64,000 nucleotides of DNA from Gracilibacillus salinarum (GTDB lineage: Bacteria > Bacillota > Bacilli > Bacillales > Amphibacillaceae). Shown piece by piece: positions 44,087 through 53,230 of this stretch; the stretch's first letter is position 1; every line of letters begins with the position of its first letter. Location: positions 1,984,001 to 2,048,000 of the forward strand of contig NZ_CP095071.1 in the NCBI RefSeq assembly GCF_022919575.1. The letters run 5' to 3'. Made by a program: the position numbers and the translations under genes. The notes beneath the pieces are model-generated. The model was not told the DNA's origin, ran no database searches, and saw nothing but the letters and a program-made list of their open reading frames with translations.

Positions 44087-44738
44087 CTTCCTATAATATG
44101 GATTATGTCCACAAAGGCTGTATTGCTGAATGGTCATTTTGATATAATTTATCTGCTCAGCAAAGCTCCGGAAATAGGCTCCGCGTCCTGTGGGAACGGC
44201 TTCAGCTAGGCTACAACTTAAAAATGCTTCTTTGCTGCCTTGTGCCGAGAAAGTTCACTTCGAAGCAATGCTTGTAGACACAGGCACAAATGAAGTGGAT
44301 CTTCAGCTCGCGCTGAGGCATGAGGAGTCTCCGCCTATTTCCTACGCTAATGGGAAGTACTACAACGATTGGAACAGCTAGAAGCAGTGGTGCTAAGCAA
44401 TGTATTACATCAATTAAGATGTAATTTTGCAGGTAGTGCCTCATATCCTAGCTATCGCATAAATTGTAGATCTATAAATCAGCGTAGGCCAACCACGGAG
44501 ACTCCCGCGGGACAGGCAGGTGCTGAAGATCCACAACGTCTGCACCTGCGTCTTCTAGTAACGCTTCGAAGTAAGCTTCCTCGGTGCAAGGCAGCAGAGA
44601 AGTGATTCGTGTAGTAGCCTAGCTTCAGCCGTGCCCCGCAGGACGCGGAGTGGTTGGACGAAGCGGTATCTCAGCACATTATATATATCAATATGGATGC
44701 TTGGCTAGCGATGGCTGACATAATCCATATCATAGGAA
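44087..44738. repeat. Large palindromic element, copy 2 (about 650 bp)
   Basis: The ends are TTCCTATAATATGGATTATG and CATAATCCATATCATAGGAA, inverted. The right arm (AGTGGTTGGACGAAGCGG) is the reverse complement of the left arm of copy 1, so copy 2 is flipped. Self-pairing inside the left arm includes GGAAATAGGC with GCCTATTTCC and CTTGTGCC with GGCACAA. Both copies are followed by ACTGCTGTGACTGCA outside the right end. Confidence 0.88.
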
Positions 44739-44790
44739 CTCAACTCTTCCTATTCAATATAATTACTGCTGTGACTGCACTTTTCTTGTC

Positions 44791-44825
44791 TAAAAAAAGA
44801 CGTGATCTCATTGATCACGTCTTTC
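44791..44825 (-). terminator. Terminator after glyA
   Basis: A 12-bp stem (AAAGACGTGATC/GATCACGTCTTT) is followed by seven T on the minus strand. Confidence 0.9.
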
Positions 44826-44830
44826 GTTAT

Positions 44831-46066
44831 TTATTGATATAAAGGGAATTGCTTTGTTAATGCTGCTACGCGTTCGCGTGCTTCATTCAGTGTTTGTTCG
44901 TCTTCTGGATTTTTCAACGTCAGGGCGATGATTTTTGCTACTTCTGCCATTTCATCTTCACCGAAGCCACGGGAAGTGACAGCTGCGGTACCAACACGTA
45001 CACCGCTTGTTACGAACGGACTTTCCGGATCGAAAGGAATCGTATTTTTGTTCGTTGTGATTCCTACTTCGTCTAGTGCTTTCTCAGCAACTTTACCAGT
45101 TAGATTTAATCCACGAACATCTAATAATAACAGATGGTTGTCCGTTCCGCCTGATACAGTGCGGATGCCTTCAGCTTCTAATACTTCGCCGAATTTTTTG
45201 GCATTTTTAATAATATTCTCACCATATGTTTTGAAAGACGGTTGTAATGCCTCTTTGAATGCTACTGCTTTTGCTGCGATGACATGCATTAACGGACCAC
45301 CTTGCATACCAGGGAATACAGTCTTATCAATCTTCTTACCGAACTCTTCTTTACATAAGATCATACCGCCGCGAGGTCCTCGCAATGTTTTGTGTGTCGT
45401 TGTTGTAACGAAATGTGCATGAGGAACCGGATCTGGATGTAATCCTGTTGCAACAAGACCAGCAATATGTGCCATATCTACCATTAAATAAGCATCTACC
45501 TCGTCTGCGATTTCACGGAATTTAGCAAAATCAATTTGGCGGGAATACGCACTCGCGCCAGCTACAATCAACTTAGGCTGTACTTCTTTCGCTTTCGCTA
45601 ATACGGCGTCATAATCAATTTGTTCGGATTCCTGATTCACACCATAGTCTACGAAATTAAACAATTTACCGCTGAAGTTAACCGGGCTGCCGTGTGTTAA
45701 GTGCCCACCATGGCTTAGGTTCATACCAAGCACAGTATCACCTGGTTCTAAGATCGTGAAGTACACTGCCATGTTGGCTTGTGCACCAGAGTGTGGCTGC
45801 ACATTTACGTACTCTGCTCCAAACAGTTCTTTGGCACGATCACGCGCTAAGTCTTCTGCCACATCAACATGCTCACATCCACCATAATAACGACGGCCTG
45901 GGTAGCCTTCTGCGTACTTGTTCGTTAAAACTGATCCTTGTGCTTCCATTACTGCTTCTGAAACAAAGTTTTCGGATGCGATTAATTCAATTTTGTCATT
46001 TTGACGTTTACGTTCATTTTCGATTGATTGAAAAATTTCTGCATCAAAGTTTTTTACGTGGTCCAT
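44831..46066 (-). CDS. glyA: Serine hydroxymethyltransferase
   Basis: The 411-residue PLP enzyme has [19 protein letters not shown] with the Schiff-base Lys and [19 protein letters not shown]. It interconverts serine and glycine with tetrahydrofolate, feeding one-carbon metabolism. It is next to ywlG, as in B. subtilis, and has its own terminator. Confidence 0.97.
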   Translation of the reverse strand: MDHVKNFDAEIFQSIENERKRQNDKIELIASENFVSEAVMEAQGSVLTNKYAEGYPGRRYYGGCEHVDVAEDLARDRAKELFGAEYVNVQPHSGAQANMAVYFTILEPGDTVLGMNLSHGGHLTHGSPVNFSGKLFNFVDYGVNQESEQIDYDAVLAKAKEVQPKLIVAGASAYSRQIDFAKFREIADEVDAYLMVDMAHIAGLVATGLHPDPVPHAHFVTTTTHKTLRGPRGGMILCKEEFGKKIDKTVFPGMQGGPLMHVIAAKAVAFKEALQPSFKTYGENIIKNAKKFGEVLEAEGIRTVSGGTDNHLLLLDVRGLNLTGKVAEKALDEVGITTNKNTIPFDPESPFVTSGVRVGTAAVTSRGFGEDEMAEVAKIIALTLKNPEDEQTLNEARERVAALTKQFPLYQ

Positions 46067-46225
46067 TTGTTAGCTCCCCCTAAAAGTTCATTATTCGTTA
46101 ATTCTATGATCCATCTCTAAAATAACATCATTCAGTAAATAAATCTAGAGATTTTCACGAATAAAAAAATAAAATACGCACCTTTTATTCGTGAATAACG
46201 AACAATTGCGTATTTTATCCTATTT

Positions 46226-46316
46226 AATCAAGCTAAAGTGGGACTTTGATCAGCAGGTGTTTTTGCCCCCGCTGATCATTAGCAAGGTGTCAGCGTCTGT
46301 CTACTCCCACTTTGCT
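46226..46316. repeat. Nested hairpin element after ywlG
   Basis: An outer stem (AAAGTGGGA/TCCCACTTT) encloses TGATCAGC.GG/CC.GCTGATCA with a U-rich loop. It lies at the 3' end of ywlG and could end transcription. Its outer sequence resembles the short interspersed repeats at 25.4 and 31.5 kb (TAAAGTGAGAC). Confidence 0.7.
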
Positions 46317-46339
46317 TCTTTCTAATACTTGAAGCGGTC

Positions 46340-46882
46340 TTATTGATAAACAGCTCTCGGTCCGCCGATTAACTTCGGTCGCGTTCGAGCATTCGTTGTG
46401 CGGGCATGCCCGACGTAGCGTTTCTCCATACGAAGCGGCACAGCTACCGGTTTCAAGTGCATACCAATCATGGTTTCACCGATATCAATACCGGCATCAG
46501 CCTGTATCGATTCAACGAGGACAGCATCCTCGATATGATCGAATGCATAGGAAGCCATCGCGCCACCTGCTTTTCGGACAGGGCGGACAGCTACTTGTGT
46601 CAATTGACGTTCCCGAAGATGCGACTTTTCGATAACAACCGCACGATTTAAATGTTCACAGCATTGAAAACAAAGAGAAACACCTGTCTTCTCCTGCAAA
46701 CGGGTCAGTTCCTGAAAAACCATCGCCGCTACTTCTTCACTGCCTGCCGTTCCGATTCGCTCACCAGCGACTTCGCTCGTCGAACAGCCGACGATGAACA
46801 AATCACCTTCTGAAAGAATTGCTTGTGAAATCCATTCATCCACTATTGATCTTACATCCTGTGCCCATTGATCTAAATTCAT
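46340..46882 (-). CDS. ywlG: YwlG family protein (DUF436)
   Basis: The 180-residue protein has LFIVGCSTSEVAGERIGTAG near residue 30 and IGMHLKPVAVPLRM late, as in the YwlG/TIGR01440 family between rpiB and glyA in bacilli. No biochemical function is established to my knowledge. Two Cys lie in LCFQCCEH. The fold cannot be judged further from sequence. Confidence 0.88.
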   Translation of the reverse strand: MNLDQWAQDVRSIVDEWISQAILSEGDLFIVGCSTSEVAGERIGTAGSEEVAAMVFQELTRLQEKTGVSLCFQCCEHLNRAVVIEKSHLRERQLTQVAVRPVRKAGGAMASYAFDHIEDAVLVESIQADAGIDIGETMIGMHLKPVAVPLRMEKRYVGHARTTNARTRPKLIGGPRAVYQ

Positions 46883-46902
46883 GGATTTCCCCTCTCTTTC
46901 TG

Positions 46903-47343
46903 TTAGTTATTTTCGTAATCTGCTACTTTGCCGATACGGTTGGCATGACGTCCACCTTGAAAATCTGTTCCTAACCATTCTTTGACAATTTCTCTTGCCA
47001 GACCAGGACCAATGACACGTTCTCCCATTGTGATCATGTTGGAGTCATTGTGTTCACGCGTTGCCTTCGCACTAAAAAGGTCATGCACAAGGGCCGCGCG
47101 AATACCTTTTACCTTGTTGGCCGCAATCGACATGCCAATACCGGTACCGCAAATTAAGATACCACGATCGAATTCCCCACTCGCCACTCGTTCTGCAGCT
47201 GGTATGCCATAATCAGGATAGTCTACTGAATCAGCGCAGTTACAGCCGATATCTTCATACTCAATATTCAATTCTTCCAATAATGAAACGATTTCTTTTG
47301 AGAGATTAATCCCCCCGTGATCTGATGCCAAAATGACTTTCAT
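46903..47343 (-). CDS. rpiB: Ribose-5-phosphate isomerase B
   Basis: The 146-residue protein starts MKVILASDHGGINLSKEIVS and contains GILICGTGIGMSIAANKVKG with the active Cys of the RpiB family. It interconverts ribose-5-phosphate and ribulose-5-phosphate. It corresponds to ywlF in B. subtilis order. Confidence 0.92.
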   Translation of the reverse strand: MKVILASDHGGINLSKEIVSLLEELNIEYEDIGCNCADSVDYPDYGIPAAERVASGEFDRGILICGTGIGMSIAANKVKGIRAALVHDLFSAKATREHNDSNMITMGERVIGPGLAREIVKEWLGTDFQGGRHANRIGKVADYENN

Positions 47344-47376
47344 ACTGTTTCAAGCTCCTTTTGAAAAAGTTGTTGT

Positions 47377-48675
47377 TTAGCTTAGCTTAAATTGGCCGAT
47401 TTTTAATTTCAAGTTTTGTGCTTGCTGTTCGAGTGAAATCGCCAATCCTTCTAAACTTTCAGCGAAGTTAGCCTGTTCTTCGATGGTAGCTCGCATTTCT
47501 TCTGCCCCTGCCGATGTTTCTTCCGCAATCGCTGCCACGTTTTGGGACTTCGCCTGGGTTGCTTCGATTTCCTGCAGCTGATGGTCGACCAGGTCCGAAA
47601 TTTCTTTTATGGCACCCGCTACTTGAAGTACGGAGGTCGACATATGATCGATGACAGCTGTTGTTTGTTCGCCTTTTTGGACTTCGCCTCTCGCTTCGTC
47701 CACTTGCGTGCGCATATTCGTTACGACTAACTCGACATCCTTTTGCATAGCTTGGATTAATTCCGAGATAGTTTTGACCGCGTCTGAGCTTTGATCCGCC
47801 AATTTTCGCACTTCTTCGGCAACGACAGCGAAACCTCGGCCCTCTTCCCCTGCACGCGAAGCTTCAATGGAGGCATTAAGTGCTAACAGGTTGGTCTGTT
47901 CACTAATATCACCTACTAAAGAAATGACATTCTCTACTTCCTTGGCATTTTGTGACAATCGATTAACATCATGGAGCGCATGGTCCTGATTATCAGCAAG
48001 CTGGGTAATACCTGTGACTAACTGACTAATTACGTCTTTCGATTGATTCAATTGCTCGACCATTTCATTCGATTTCCGTTGTGATTCTTCTGCTTTCTGA
48101 TCGACCTGGGTGGCGAGTCTCGTAGAATTCTCCACGGCTTCCGCTGTCTGCTGAATCGCTTCAGACGTTTCTTCTGCACCAGCAGATATTTGGCCAACGG
48201 TATCCTCTAACGTATTGGTCTGCTCCTTCGTATTCGAAGCCGCTTCTTTCATCTTATGTACCGATTCTGTCGTTTCCGAGGCATGCTGATCAATATCAAG
48301 CAAAACTGTTTTTAGCTGACCGACCATTTTTTGAAAAGCAATGGTTAGGGCTGCCACCTCGTCACCTCTTGATTTCGGAGACTCGATTTCCTGATTCAAA
48401 TCTCCTTCCGCCACTCGCTCGGCGACTTCCTTCAGCTTGGTTAATGATTTCGTGATAAATCCTGCTGCAGCAAACGCCAGAATGCCGGACCAGATAATTC
48501 CTAATAATAATGTCGCTAATACGTAGACCATCTCCGGAATCTGGATGATGGGCCGAATGACTTCCTGTAGAAAATAGATAAAGAAAGCACTGGTGGAATA
48601 GGTAATAACAGCTAGTAACGTCGTGAAAACCACCAGTTTAATGCGTAAACTTGCACCTTTTTTTGCTTGTTCCAT
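47377..48675 (-). CDS. Methyl-accepting chemotaxis-type receptor without an outer sensor domain
   Basis: The 432-residue protein has two membrane helices (about 13-33 and 43-70) with only a short outer loop, then HAMP (about 70-125) and a full signalling hairpin with the tip [17 protein letters not shown] and upstream [20 protein letters not shown]. Lacking an outer ligand domain, it may sense membrane state, a cytoplasmic cue or a partner. It sits between ywlE and rpiB, where B. subtilis has no such gene as far as I recall. Confidence 0.88.
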   Translation of the reverse strand: MEQAKKGASLRIKLVVFTTLLAVITYSTSAFFIYFLQEVIRPIIQIPEMVYVLATLLLGIIWSGILAFAAAGFITKSLTKLKEVAERVAEGDLNQEIESPKSRGDEVAALTIAFQKMVGQLKTVLLDIDQHASETTESVHKMKEAASNTKEQTNTLEDTVGQISAGAEETSEAIQQTAEAVENSTRLATQVDQKAEESQRKSNEMVEQLNQSKDVISQLVTGITQLADNQDHALHDVNRLSQNAKEVENVISLVGDISEQTNLLALNASIEASRAGEEGRGFAVVAEEVRKLADQSSDAVKTISELIQAMQKDVELVVTNMRTQVDEARGEVQKGEQTTAVIDHMSTSVLQVAGAIKEISDLVDHQLQEIEATQAKSQNVAAIAEETSAGAEEMRATIEEQANFAESLEGLAISLEQQAQNLKLKIGQFKLS

Positions 48676-48707
48676 ATGGAGTCCTCCTAAGGTAAAAACA
48701 TGACTTT

Positions 48708-49271
48708 TTATCTATTTTCATTCTCCATCTTTTTGACTAATTGTGCAAGATAATTATCTAATTCTTCATAAGTTTTTTGATAAGTCATGATATTTCCGCC
48801 AAAGGGATCACTAATATCGACATTCTGTACCTTTTTCTCGAGTTTATTGATCTTTCTGATAACATCTGCTTGCATTTCTTTTCCAACCAGCTTCTGATCT
48901 TCGAGCTGCGCATACGCTTCTTTCAGCTCTGTCCATGCTTGTTCATAATCTGGATCGATGTATTCTTTCAGCGCATAAATCTTGTTCGTTGCCGCTTGGT
49001 ATTGTTGTTTTAACAGATCACGGTGGTTCTGCGTCATTGTCAGGACCAGATCCGCCCACTCCAGCAAGGAATCCGTAACAGGCTGCGATTGATGCAGAAA
49101 AGGGATACCTTTCGCATGCAGCACTTCTTTCGTACCTTGGGAGGCATCGGCACCTTCTCCAGCAAAAATACCAGCTGATTGGACATTCCATTCACTTCTA
49201 TGCTGCATGATCGCCTGAGCCATCGGACTTCTGCACGTATTACCCGTACATACAAATAATATATTGGTCAT
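48708..49271 (-). CDS. ywlE: Protein-arginine phosphatase YwlE with an extra helical insertion
   Basis: The 187-residue protein starts with the P-loop [16 protein letters not shown]; the Thr after the catalytic Cys is the residue linked to arginine specificity. The general-acid motif DPFGG comes late. It opposes McsB arginine kinase, which marks proteins for ClpCP. B. subtilis YwlE has about 150 residues; the extra ~40 here lie between LKEY (about 100) and DPFGG and look helical ([20 protein letters not shown], then a heptad-like [13 protein letters not shown]). Confidence 0.88.
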   Translation of the reverse strand: MTNILFVCTGNTCRSPMAQAIMQHRSEWNVQSAGIFAGEGADASQGTKEVLHAKGIPFLHQSQPVTDSLLEWADLVLTMTQNHRDLLKQQYQAATNKIYALKEYIDPDYEQAWTELKEAYAQLEDQKLVGKEMQADVIRKINKLEKKVQNVDISDPFGGNIMTYQKTYEELDNYLAQLVKKMENENR

Positions 49272-49336
49272 GTTGGTTCCTCCATTTTTGATGATCCACC
49301 TCTATTATAGCATATGGAGGATGTCTCTCGCAGTGT

Positions 49337-49885
49337 TTACAACAGCACGACCAAGCCGAAGCCAAACAGAATAACACCGCCCAATAATTCACTGTACGTA
49401 CCTAATAAATGATGGGTCCGTCTCCCGATCAATAAGGCTGTCCATGTTAACACCATACTGAATAAGCCAAACATCGTGATCGCAAAAGCAGTAGCGGCAC
49501 CAGATAAACCAAGCGATAAACCGATCGAAAAACTGTCAAGACTGACACTGAAAGAAAAGATAAACAGTCCAAAGCCAACCGGTGCTAATATTGGTTTCTG
49601 CTGTTTCATAAAGGTTTGGCATATCATTTGAAAACCGATCGCACATAACAATAACCCCGCTGCCAATATCGCGATACTTTCAATTTTGCTGGACAGAATC
49701 GAGCCGAGCATTAATCCGATAAACGGCATCACAACATGAAAAATTCCGACGACAAAACCGATCAGCAATATTCGTTTAAGACGGATTGCCTGCATTCCAA
49801 TTCCCAACCCGACTGAAAAAGCATCCATCCCTAATGCAAACGCCATGCATATAATCGATACGATTTCATTTATTGACGCCACCAT
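49337..49885 (-). CDS. mntP: Manganese efflux pump MntP
   Basis: From the ATG at 49885 the protein has 182 residues; AAGGAGG lies seven bases upstream, so the longer frame to 49912 is rejected. Six membrane helices are seen, with AFALGMDAFSVGLGIGM and SVSLDSFSIGLSLGLSG, the two Asp-containing motifs of the MntP/YebN family. It exports manganese. It equals ywlD in B. subtilis order. Confidence 0.92.
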   Translation of the reverse strand: MVASINEIVSIICMAFALGMDAFSVGLGIGMQAIRLKRILLIGFVVGIFHVVMPFIGLMLGSILSSKIESIAILAAGLLLCAIGFQMICQTFMKQQKPILAPVGFGLFIFSFSVSLDSFSIGLSLGLSGAATAFAITMFGLFSMVLTWTALLIGRRTHHLLGTYSELLGGVILFGFGLVVLL

Positions 49886-49970
49886 AAAAAAGCCTCCTTC
49901 GCCGTCAAACAAAACAATTGGACAAAACTGTCCCCTTGTCCCATTTTTATGCTAGGAGGCTTTGTTATAT
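49886..49970 (-). promoter_or_regulatory. Leader hairpin that covers the mntP ribosome site
   Basis: AAAGCCTCCT at the 5' end of the leader can pair with AAGGAGGCTTT, which is the mntP ribosome site, followed by TTTT. An inner hairpin (GGGGACAGTTTTGTCC) could compete. The structure could end sua5 transcription or hide the ribosome site. I do not see the yybP-ykoY manganese riboswitch consensus. Confidence 0.5.
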
Positions 49971-49973
49971 GTT

Positions 49974-50990
49974 TTATTGTTGCTTCTTCTCATAAGTAGC
50001 TGCTTTGGACAGCCTGTTCATAATAGCTGCGCCGATTCCTGCTTGTGTAAATGTTTCGGCCAAAATGATATCCACATCTGTATCATTAAAATAGCGCAGT
50101 GCGTAATACAACTTTGCTGCCACTTCCTCTAAGTGGTCTCTGCTGCCACACGCATAATCGTGATCTGCAGCGAGTTGCGTCAACCGTTCATTACTGGCAA
50201 TGACTCCAACCTTTTTTCCTTCTTGCTGATAGCTTTGGATCTGCGCTTGGAAAAATGCTGAATCGCCACTAATTAAAACGAGCGGTGCATCCGGTTCATA
50301 ATGATTATATTTCATGCCTGGCGATTTCGGCTGTGCTTCTTGTTCTGTCAGTGTCCCTGCCAGTTCTACTCGTCCAACCGCCTGTTCGATGTCCTGCTTG
50401 GTGACACCACCTGGTCGCAGGATAACAGGGACTTCTCCAGTTGCATCGACTACAGTTGACTCAAGCCCAATGCCCGTTGCACCGCCATCGATAATGGCTG
50501 CAATTCTGCCATTTAAATCCTGATACACGTGACTAGCGGTCGTCGGACTTGGCTTACCGGACAGATTGGCGCTCGGTGCAGCGATTGGTAAAGCGGCCGC
50601 TTCGATAAGATCTCTTGCCACCGGATGAGCCGGTATACGTATCGCGACCGTGTCTAATCCAGCCGTTACGGTCGGCGTTACCGTCCCATTACTTTTTAGA
50701 ATAATCGTAAAAGGTCCCGGCATAAACTGATCGATTAACGTCTGTGCCATCAGGGAAACGTCCGTGACATAGCGTGCAATTTGGTCACGTCCATGAACAT
50801 GGACAATTAACGGATTGTCAGCGGGACGCCCTTTTGCCTGAAAAATCTTCGCTACTGCTGGTTCGCTGGTAGCGTCTGCACCTAGTCCGTACACCGTTTC
50901 GGTCGGAAAGGCGACAACATCTTGTGCTTGTAACCATTGAGCGGCTTGTTGTAATGCGGATGGTGTAGCATCCAAAAATTCTGTTTTCAT
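49974..50990 (-). CDS. ywlC: Threonylcarbamoyl-AMP synthase Sua5/YwlC
   Basis: The 338-residue protein has the YrdC domain (DVVAFPTETVYGLGADATSE, KGRPADNPLIVHV, SANLSGKPSPTT) and a C-terminal Sua5 domain (about 220-338). It makes the threonylcarbamoyl-AMP used for t6A modification of ANN-decoding tRNAs. It lies upstream of mntP. Confidence 0.94.
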   Translation of the reverse strand: MKTEFLDATPSALQQAAQWLQAQDVVAFPTETVYGLGADATSEPAVAKIFQAKGRPADNPLIVHVHGRDQIARYVTDVSLMAQTLIDQFMPGPFTIILKSNGTVTPTVTAGLDTVAIRIPAHPVARDLIEAAALPIAAPSANLSGKPSPTTASHVYQDLNGRIAAIIDGGATGIGLESTVVDATGEVPVILRPGGVTKQDIEQAVGRVELAGTLTEQEAQPKSPGMKYNHYEPDAPLVLISGDSAFFQAQIQSYQQEGKKVGVIASNERLTQLAADHDYACGSRDHLEEVAAKLYYALRYFNDTDVDIILAETFTQAGIGAAIMNRLSKAATYEKKQQ

Positions 50991-51061
50991 ACTATCCCTC
51001 GTTCTCGATATATTCTATCGTTATTATGAAACGATTCTGTTATTTTCGCAAGGATCTGCAA

Positions 51062-51250
51062 CTATCCACAACCTTTTCCACATCACGAACAAAATCTGTG
51101 CATAAACGGCAGTTTTATACACAGATTAATTTCGAAATTATCAGATAGTTTTACTTGTTACCCACAATCGTTACAATGTTATGCACAAATCGCTTTATTC
51201 GTGTGAATAACTGTGTTTTTTATCCACATTTGACACAGTGGTTATCCACC
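51062..51250. promoter_or_regulatory. Cluster of DnaA-box matches upstream of sua5
   Basis: Within 190 bp six 9-mers match TTWTNCACA exactly: TTTTCCACA (51074), TGTGCATAA (51097, reverse), TTATACACA (51115), TTATGCACA (51179), TGTGAATAA (51202, reverse) and TTATCCACA (51220). Three more have one mismatch: CTATCCACA (51062), TTACCCACA (51158) and TTATCCACC (51242). The last boxes overlap the 3' end of the neighbouring gene. B. subtilis has DnaA-box clusters outside the origin; I recall one near ywlC. Confidence 0.8.
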
Positions 51251-51620
51251 AAGAGGCATCGAGTGATTCGTCCAAAACCTGCTCAGTCTGTTGATAACCT
51301 AATTGTGTTAATAACTCATTTAATATCGTCGTCTTACTGTGCACAATTAAGGAGGATGCTCCGAAATTGTGGGTTAAGCTTTCTGCTGATTCAAAAATAG
51401 TGATCGGTAATAACTTAGAAACGTGCTGCTTCATCACGAGTGTTCGCAGCCAATAGCTGTTACGGTCAACTGGCAGTAAGGAAAAAAAGGCAGCTGGTTG
51501 ATCCTGTTGATACAAGAAATACCCATATTTTTTCATTTCATCTCGATCGAACATGGCTAACTGCTGGTTAAAAAACGCGTCAAATTCTTGATCGGATATA
51601 GAATTTGTTGCTTTTAACAT
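51195..51620 (-). CDS. GNAT-like protein at the ywlA/ywlB position
   Basis: From the ATG at 51620 (AGGTGATAGG upstream) the protein has 141 residues. The sequence GYFLYQQDQPAAFFSLLPVD, then LRTLVMKQHVSKLLPITIFE and FGASSLIVHSKT, suggests a GNAT acyltransferase fold, but the acetyl-CoA loop is not clear. B. subtilis has ywlA and ywlB (an acetyltransferase) between spoIIR and ywlC, so position supports this. Its last codons coincide with DnaA boxes. Confidence 0.6.
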   Translation of the reverse strand: MLKATNSISDQEFDAFFNQQLAMFDRDEMKKYGYFLYQQDQPAAFFSLLPVDRNSYWLRTLVMKQHVSKLLPITIFESAESLTHNFGASSLIVHSKTTILNELLTQLGYQQTEQVLDESLDASWWITTVSNVDKKHSYSHE

Positions 51621-51679
51621 CCTATCACCTCTATCATTTGGTCTTACTACTAATCTATGACGAAATGATAGAGTTATGC

Positions 51680-52282
51680 CTATTGAAACCATTTTAAGAA
51701 GAAAAATGTATATTCTACCTCTTCTTCCTTCTCTTCCGCCTCGTTATCTTCTGATTCCGATTCGGCAGCCTCTTCTTTTTCTTCATCCTGAACGGTTGTA
51801 CCAAAAGAGAAATCGAGGAAACATAACGGCGGAAAGACGACGCACCACCAATTAGCACCCTTCGCTTCTCCTAGTGAGATAAGAATCGCTTCATATTCAC
51901 CTGCCGGATATAAATAATGATCATATAATTTCGTTGGGAACTTCACGTCCTTACGGTATTCCACTTTATATTCAACCTGCTCTTCAGCAACAGTATCTGC
52001 AACGATTTGCTCTACTTCATCGATTCGAGAAGAAATAAGCTGGCGCGCTTCATCAATGTCATCCATTTTTTCGACCCATTTGGTGACCTCTTGATTGACC
52101 GCATCCCGTACTTCCCGTTTGAGTGCCTGATCTTCTTCCTTATCACTATTAGCTAAAATTCGCAGACGAATCGCTTCATCCGGAATCACCTGGTACGCAT
52201 TTTCGTCCTTGCTTTCTATTTTTTGCGGAAAAAAACCGATAATTAAAAAAATAAGTACAGAAAATAAAAAAAGTTTTCGCAT
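51680..52282 (-). CDS. spoIIR: Stage II sporulation protein SpoIIR
   Basis: The 200-residue protein has a signal peptide (about 1-22) and the family core AIRLRILANSDKEEDQALKR, EYRKDVKFPTKLYDHYLYPA and ANWWCVVFPPLCFLD. Made in the forespore, SpoIIR acts across the septum on SpoIIGA to start pro-sigma-E processing. The C-terminus has a short acidic stretch (EEKEEAAESESEDNEAEEKE). No clear sigma-F promoter was found. Confidence 0.94.
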   Translation of the reverse strand: MRKLFLFSVLIFLIIGFFPQKIESKDENAYQVIPDEAIRLRILANSDKEEDQALKREVRDAVNQEVTKWVEKMDDIDEARQLISSRIDEVEQIVADTVAEEQVEYKVEYRKDVKFPTKLYDHYLYPAGEYEAILISLGEAKGANWWCVVFPPLCFLDFSFGTTVQDEEKEEAAESESEDNEAEEKEEEVEYTFFFLKWFQ

Positions 52283-52357
52283 TCTCTTCTCCTCCTAGCT
52301 CAATCTTTTGCTAGTCCTATTGTGGACAAGAACGAAAACTTTTAAACTGGTAAACTA

Positions 52358-53230
52358 TTATTTTTTTGCAGAGTCAGGTAAGTAACCATGCACAATCCGG
52401 TCTTTTCCGTTGATATCCTGTATCACGCTGGTCTGATAGGCTGGAAATTGGTCCTTGATCATTGCTGATACGGCATCTCCTTGTGTATGGCCAATTTCGA
52501 AAAAGAGCGGGCCGCCTTCGGTTAATACGTGTGGTGCCTGGCTGATGATTTGCTGATAGGCATAGAGTCCGTTTTCTTTAGCAAACAACGCAAGCTCAGG
52601 ATCAAATAGACGCACCGTCTCATTTAAGGAATCAGCCTCCTCATAGGCAATATAAGGTGGATTCGAGACGATCATGTCTACTTTTTTCCCTTCTGTAACG
52701 AGCGGCGTCAGGAAACTTCCCTGGTAAAAGGTAATCGCTGCCTGCTGTTCGTCTGCATTACGCCGTGCCATCTGTAAGGCCTGATCCGACAGATCGATTG
52801 CCAGCATCTCAATGGGGGATCGCGATTCTTTCGCTAATGTTATCGCGATGACTCCACTGCCTGTGCCAATATCGACACCACTCTGCACAGCGTTGTTCAT
52901 ATGTCCGAGCACATATTGGACGAGCTCTTCCGTTTCCGGACGCGGGATTAAGACGTGCTGATTCACACGAAAGCTTCTGCCGTAAAAGTTTTCCACACCG
53001 GTTAAATGCTGTACCGGCACTTTGGTTTCAGCATGTGTGGAAACATTTTTGGAGAATGATTGCCATTTTTCTGCTGGCAGACTGTCACGCAAGCCGAGAA
53101 GCAGATCGGTTTTGGTCCAGTTCAGTTCATGCAGCAAAAGAATCTCGGCGACTTTTGGTTCACATTGATGTGCTTCTAAAAAAGAAGAAGCCCATGTCAG
53201 GGCCTCATGAATCGTCTTAGAAGTCATCAT
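52358..53230 (-). CDS. prmC: Release factor glutamine methyltransferase PrmC
   Basis: The 290-residue methyltransferase has GVDIGTGSGVIAITLAKES for SAM binding and MIVSNPPYIAYEEAD with the NPPY catalytic motif. It methylates the GGQ Gln of release factors. Its start overlaps the prfA stop (TAATG), so the two are translationally coupled. Confidence 0.95.
   Translation of the reverse strand: MMTSKTIHEALTWASSFLEAHQCEPKVAEILLLHELNWTKTDLLLGLRDSLPAEKWQSFSKNVSTHAETKVPVQHLTGVENFYGRSFRVNQHVLIPRPETEELVQYVLGHMNNAVQSGVDIGTGSGVIAITLAKESRSPIEMLAIDLSDQALQMARRNADEQQAAITFYQGSFLTPLVTEGKKVDMIVSNPPYIAYEEADSLNETVRLFDPELALFAKENGLYAYQQIISQAPHVLTEGGPLFFEIGHTQGDAVSAMIKDQFPAYQTSVIQDINGKDRIVHGYLPDSAKK

Larger units (their letters stand above)
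43431..44790. other. 1.4-kb repeat-filled gap between glyA and upp
   Basis: No gene is supported. It contains a 52-bp array (43670-44033) and a full large palindromic element (44087-44738). The bases next to upp are partly G-rich and have no recognisable promoter. Confidence 0.75.

Noticed and set aside
44190..44842. Several short frames inside palindromic element copy 2
   Set aside because: They appear on both strands and at mirrored positions because the element is palindromic, and are not kept in other copies.
49886..49970. yybP-ykoY manganese riboswitch before mntP
   Set aside because: The conserved riboswitch loops were not found and the leader is short.
51062..51250. Chromosomal replication origin
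   Set aside because: DnaA boxes are dense, but dnaA, dnaN and an AT-rich unwinding region are absent, so an accessory DnaA-binding cluster is more likely.
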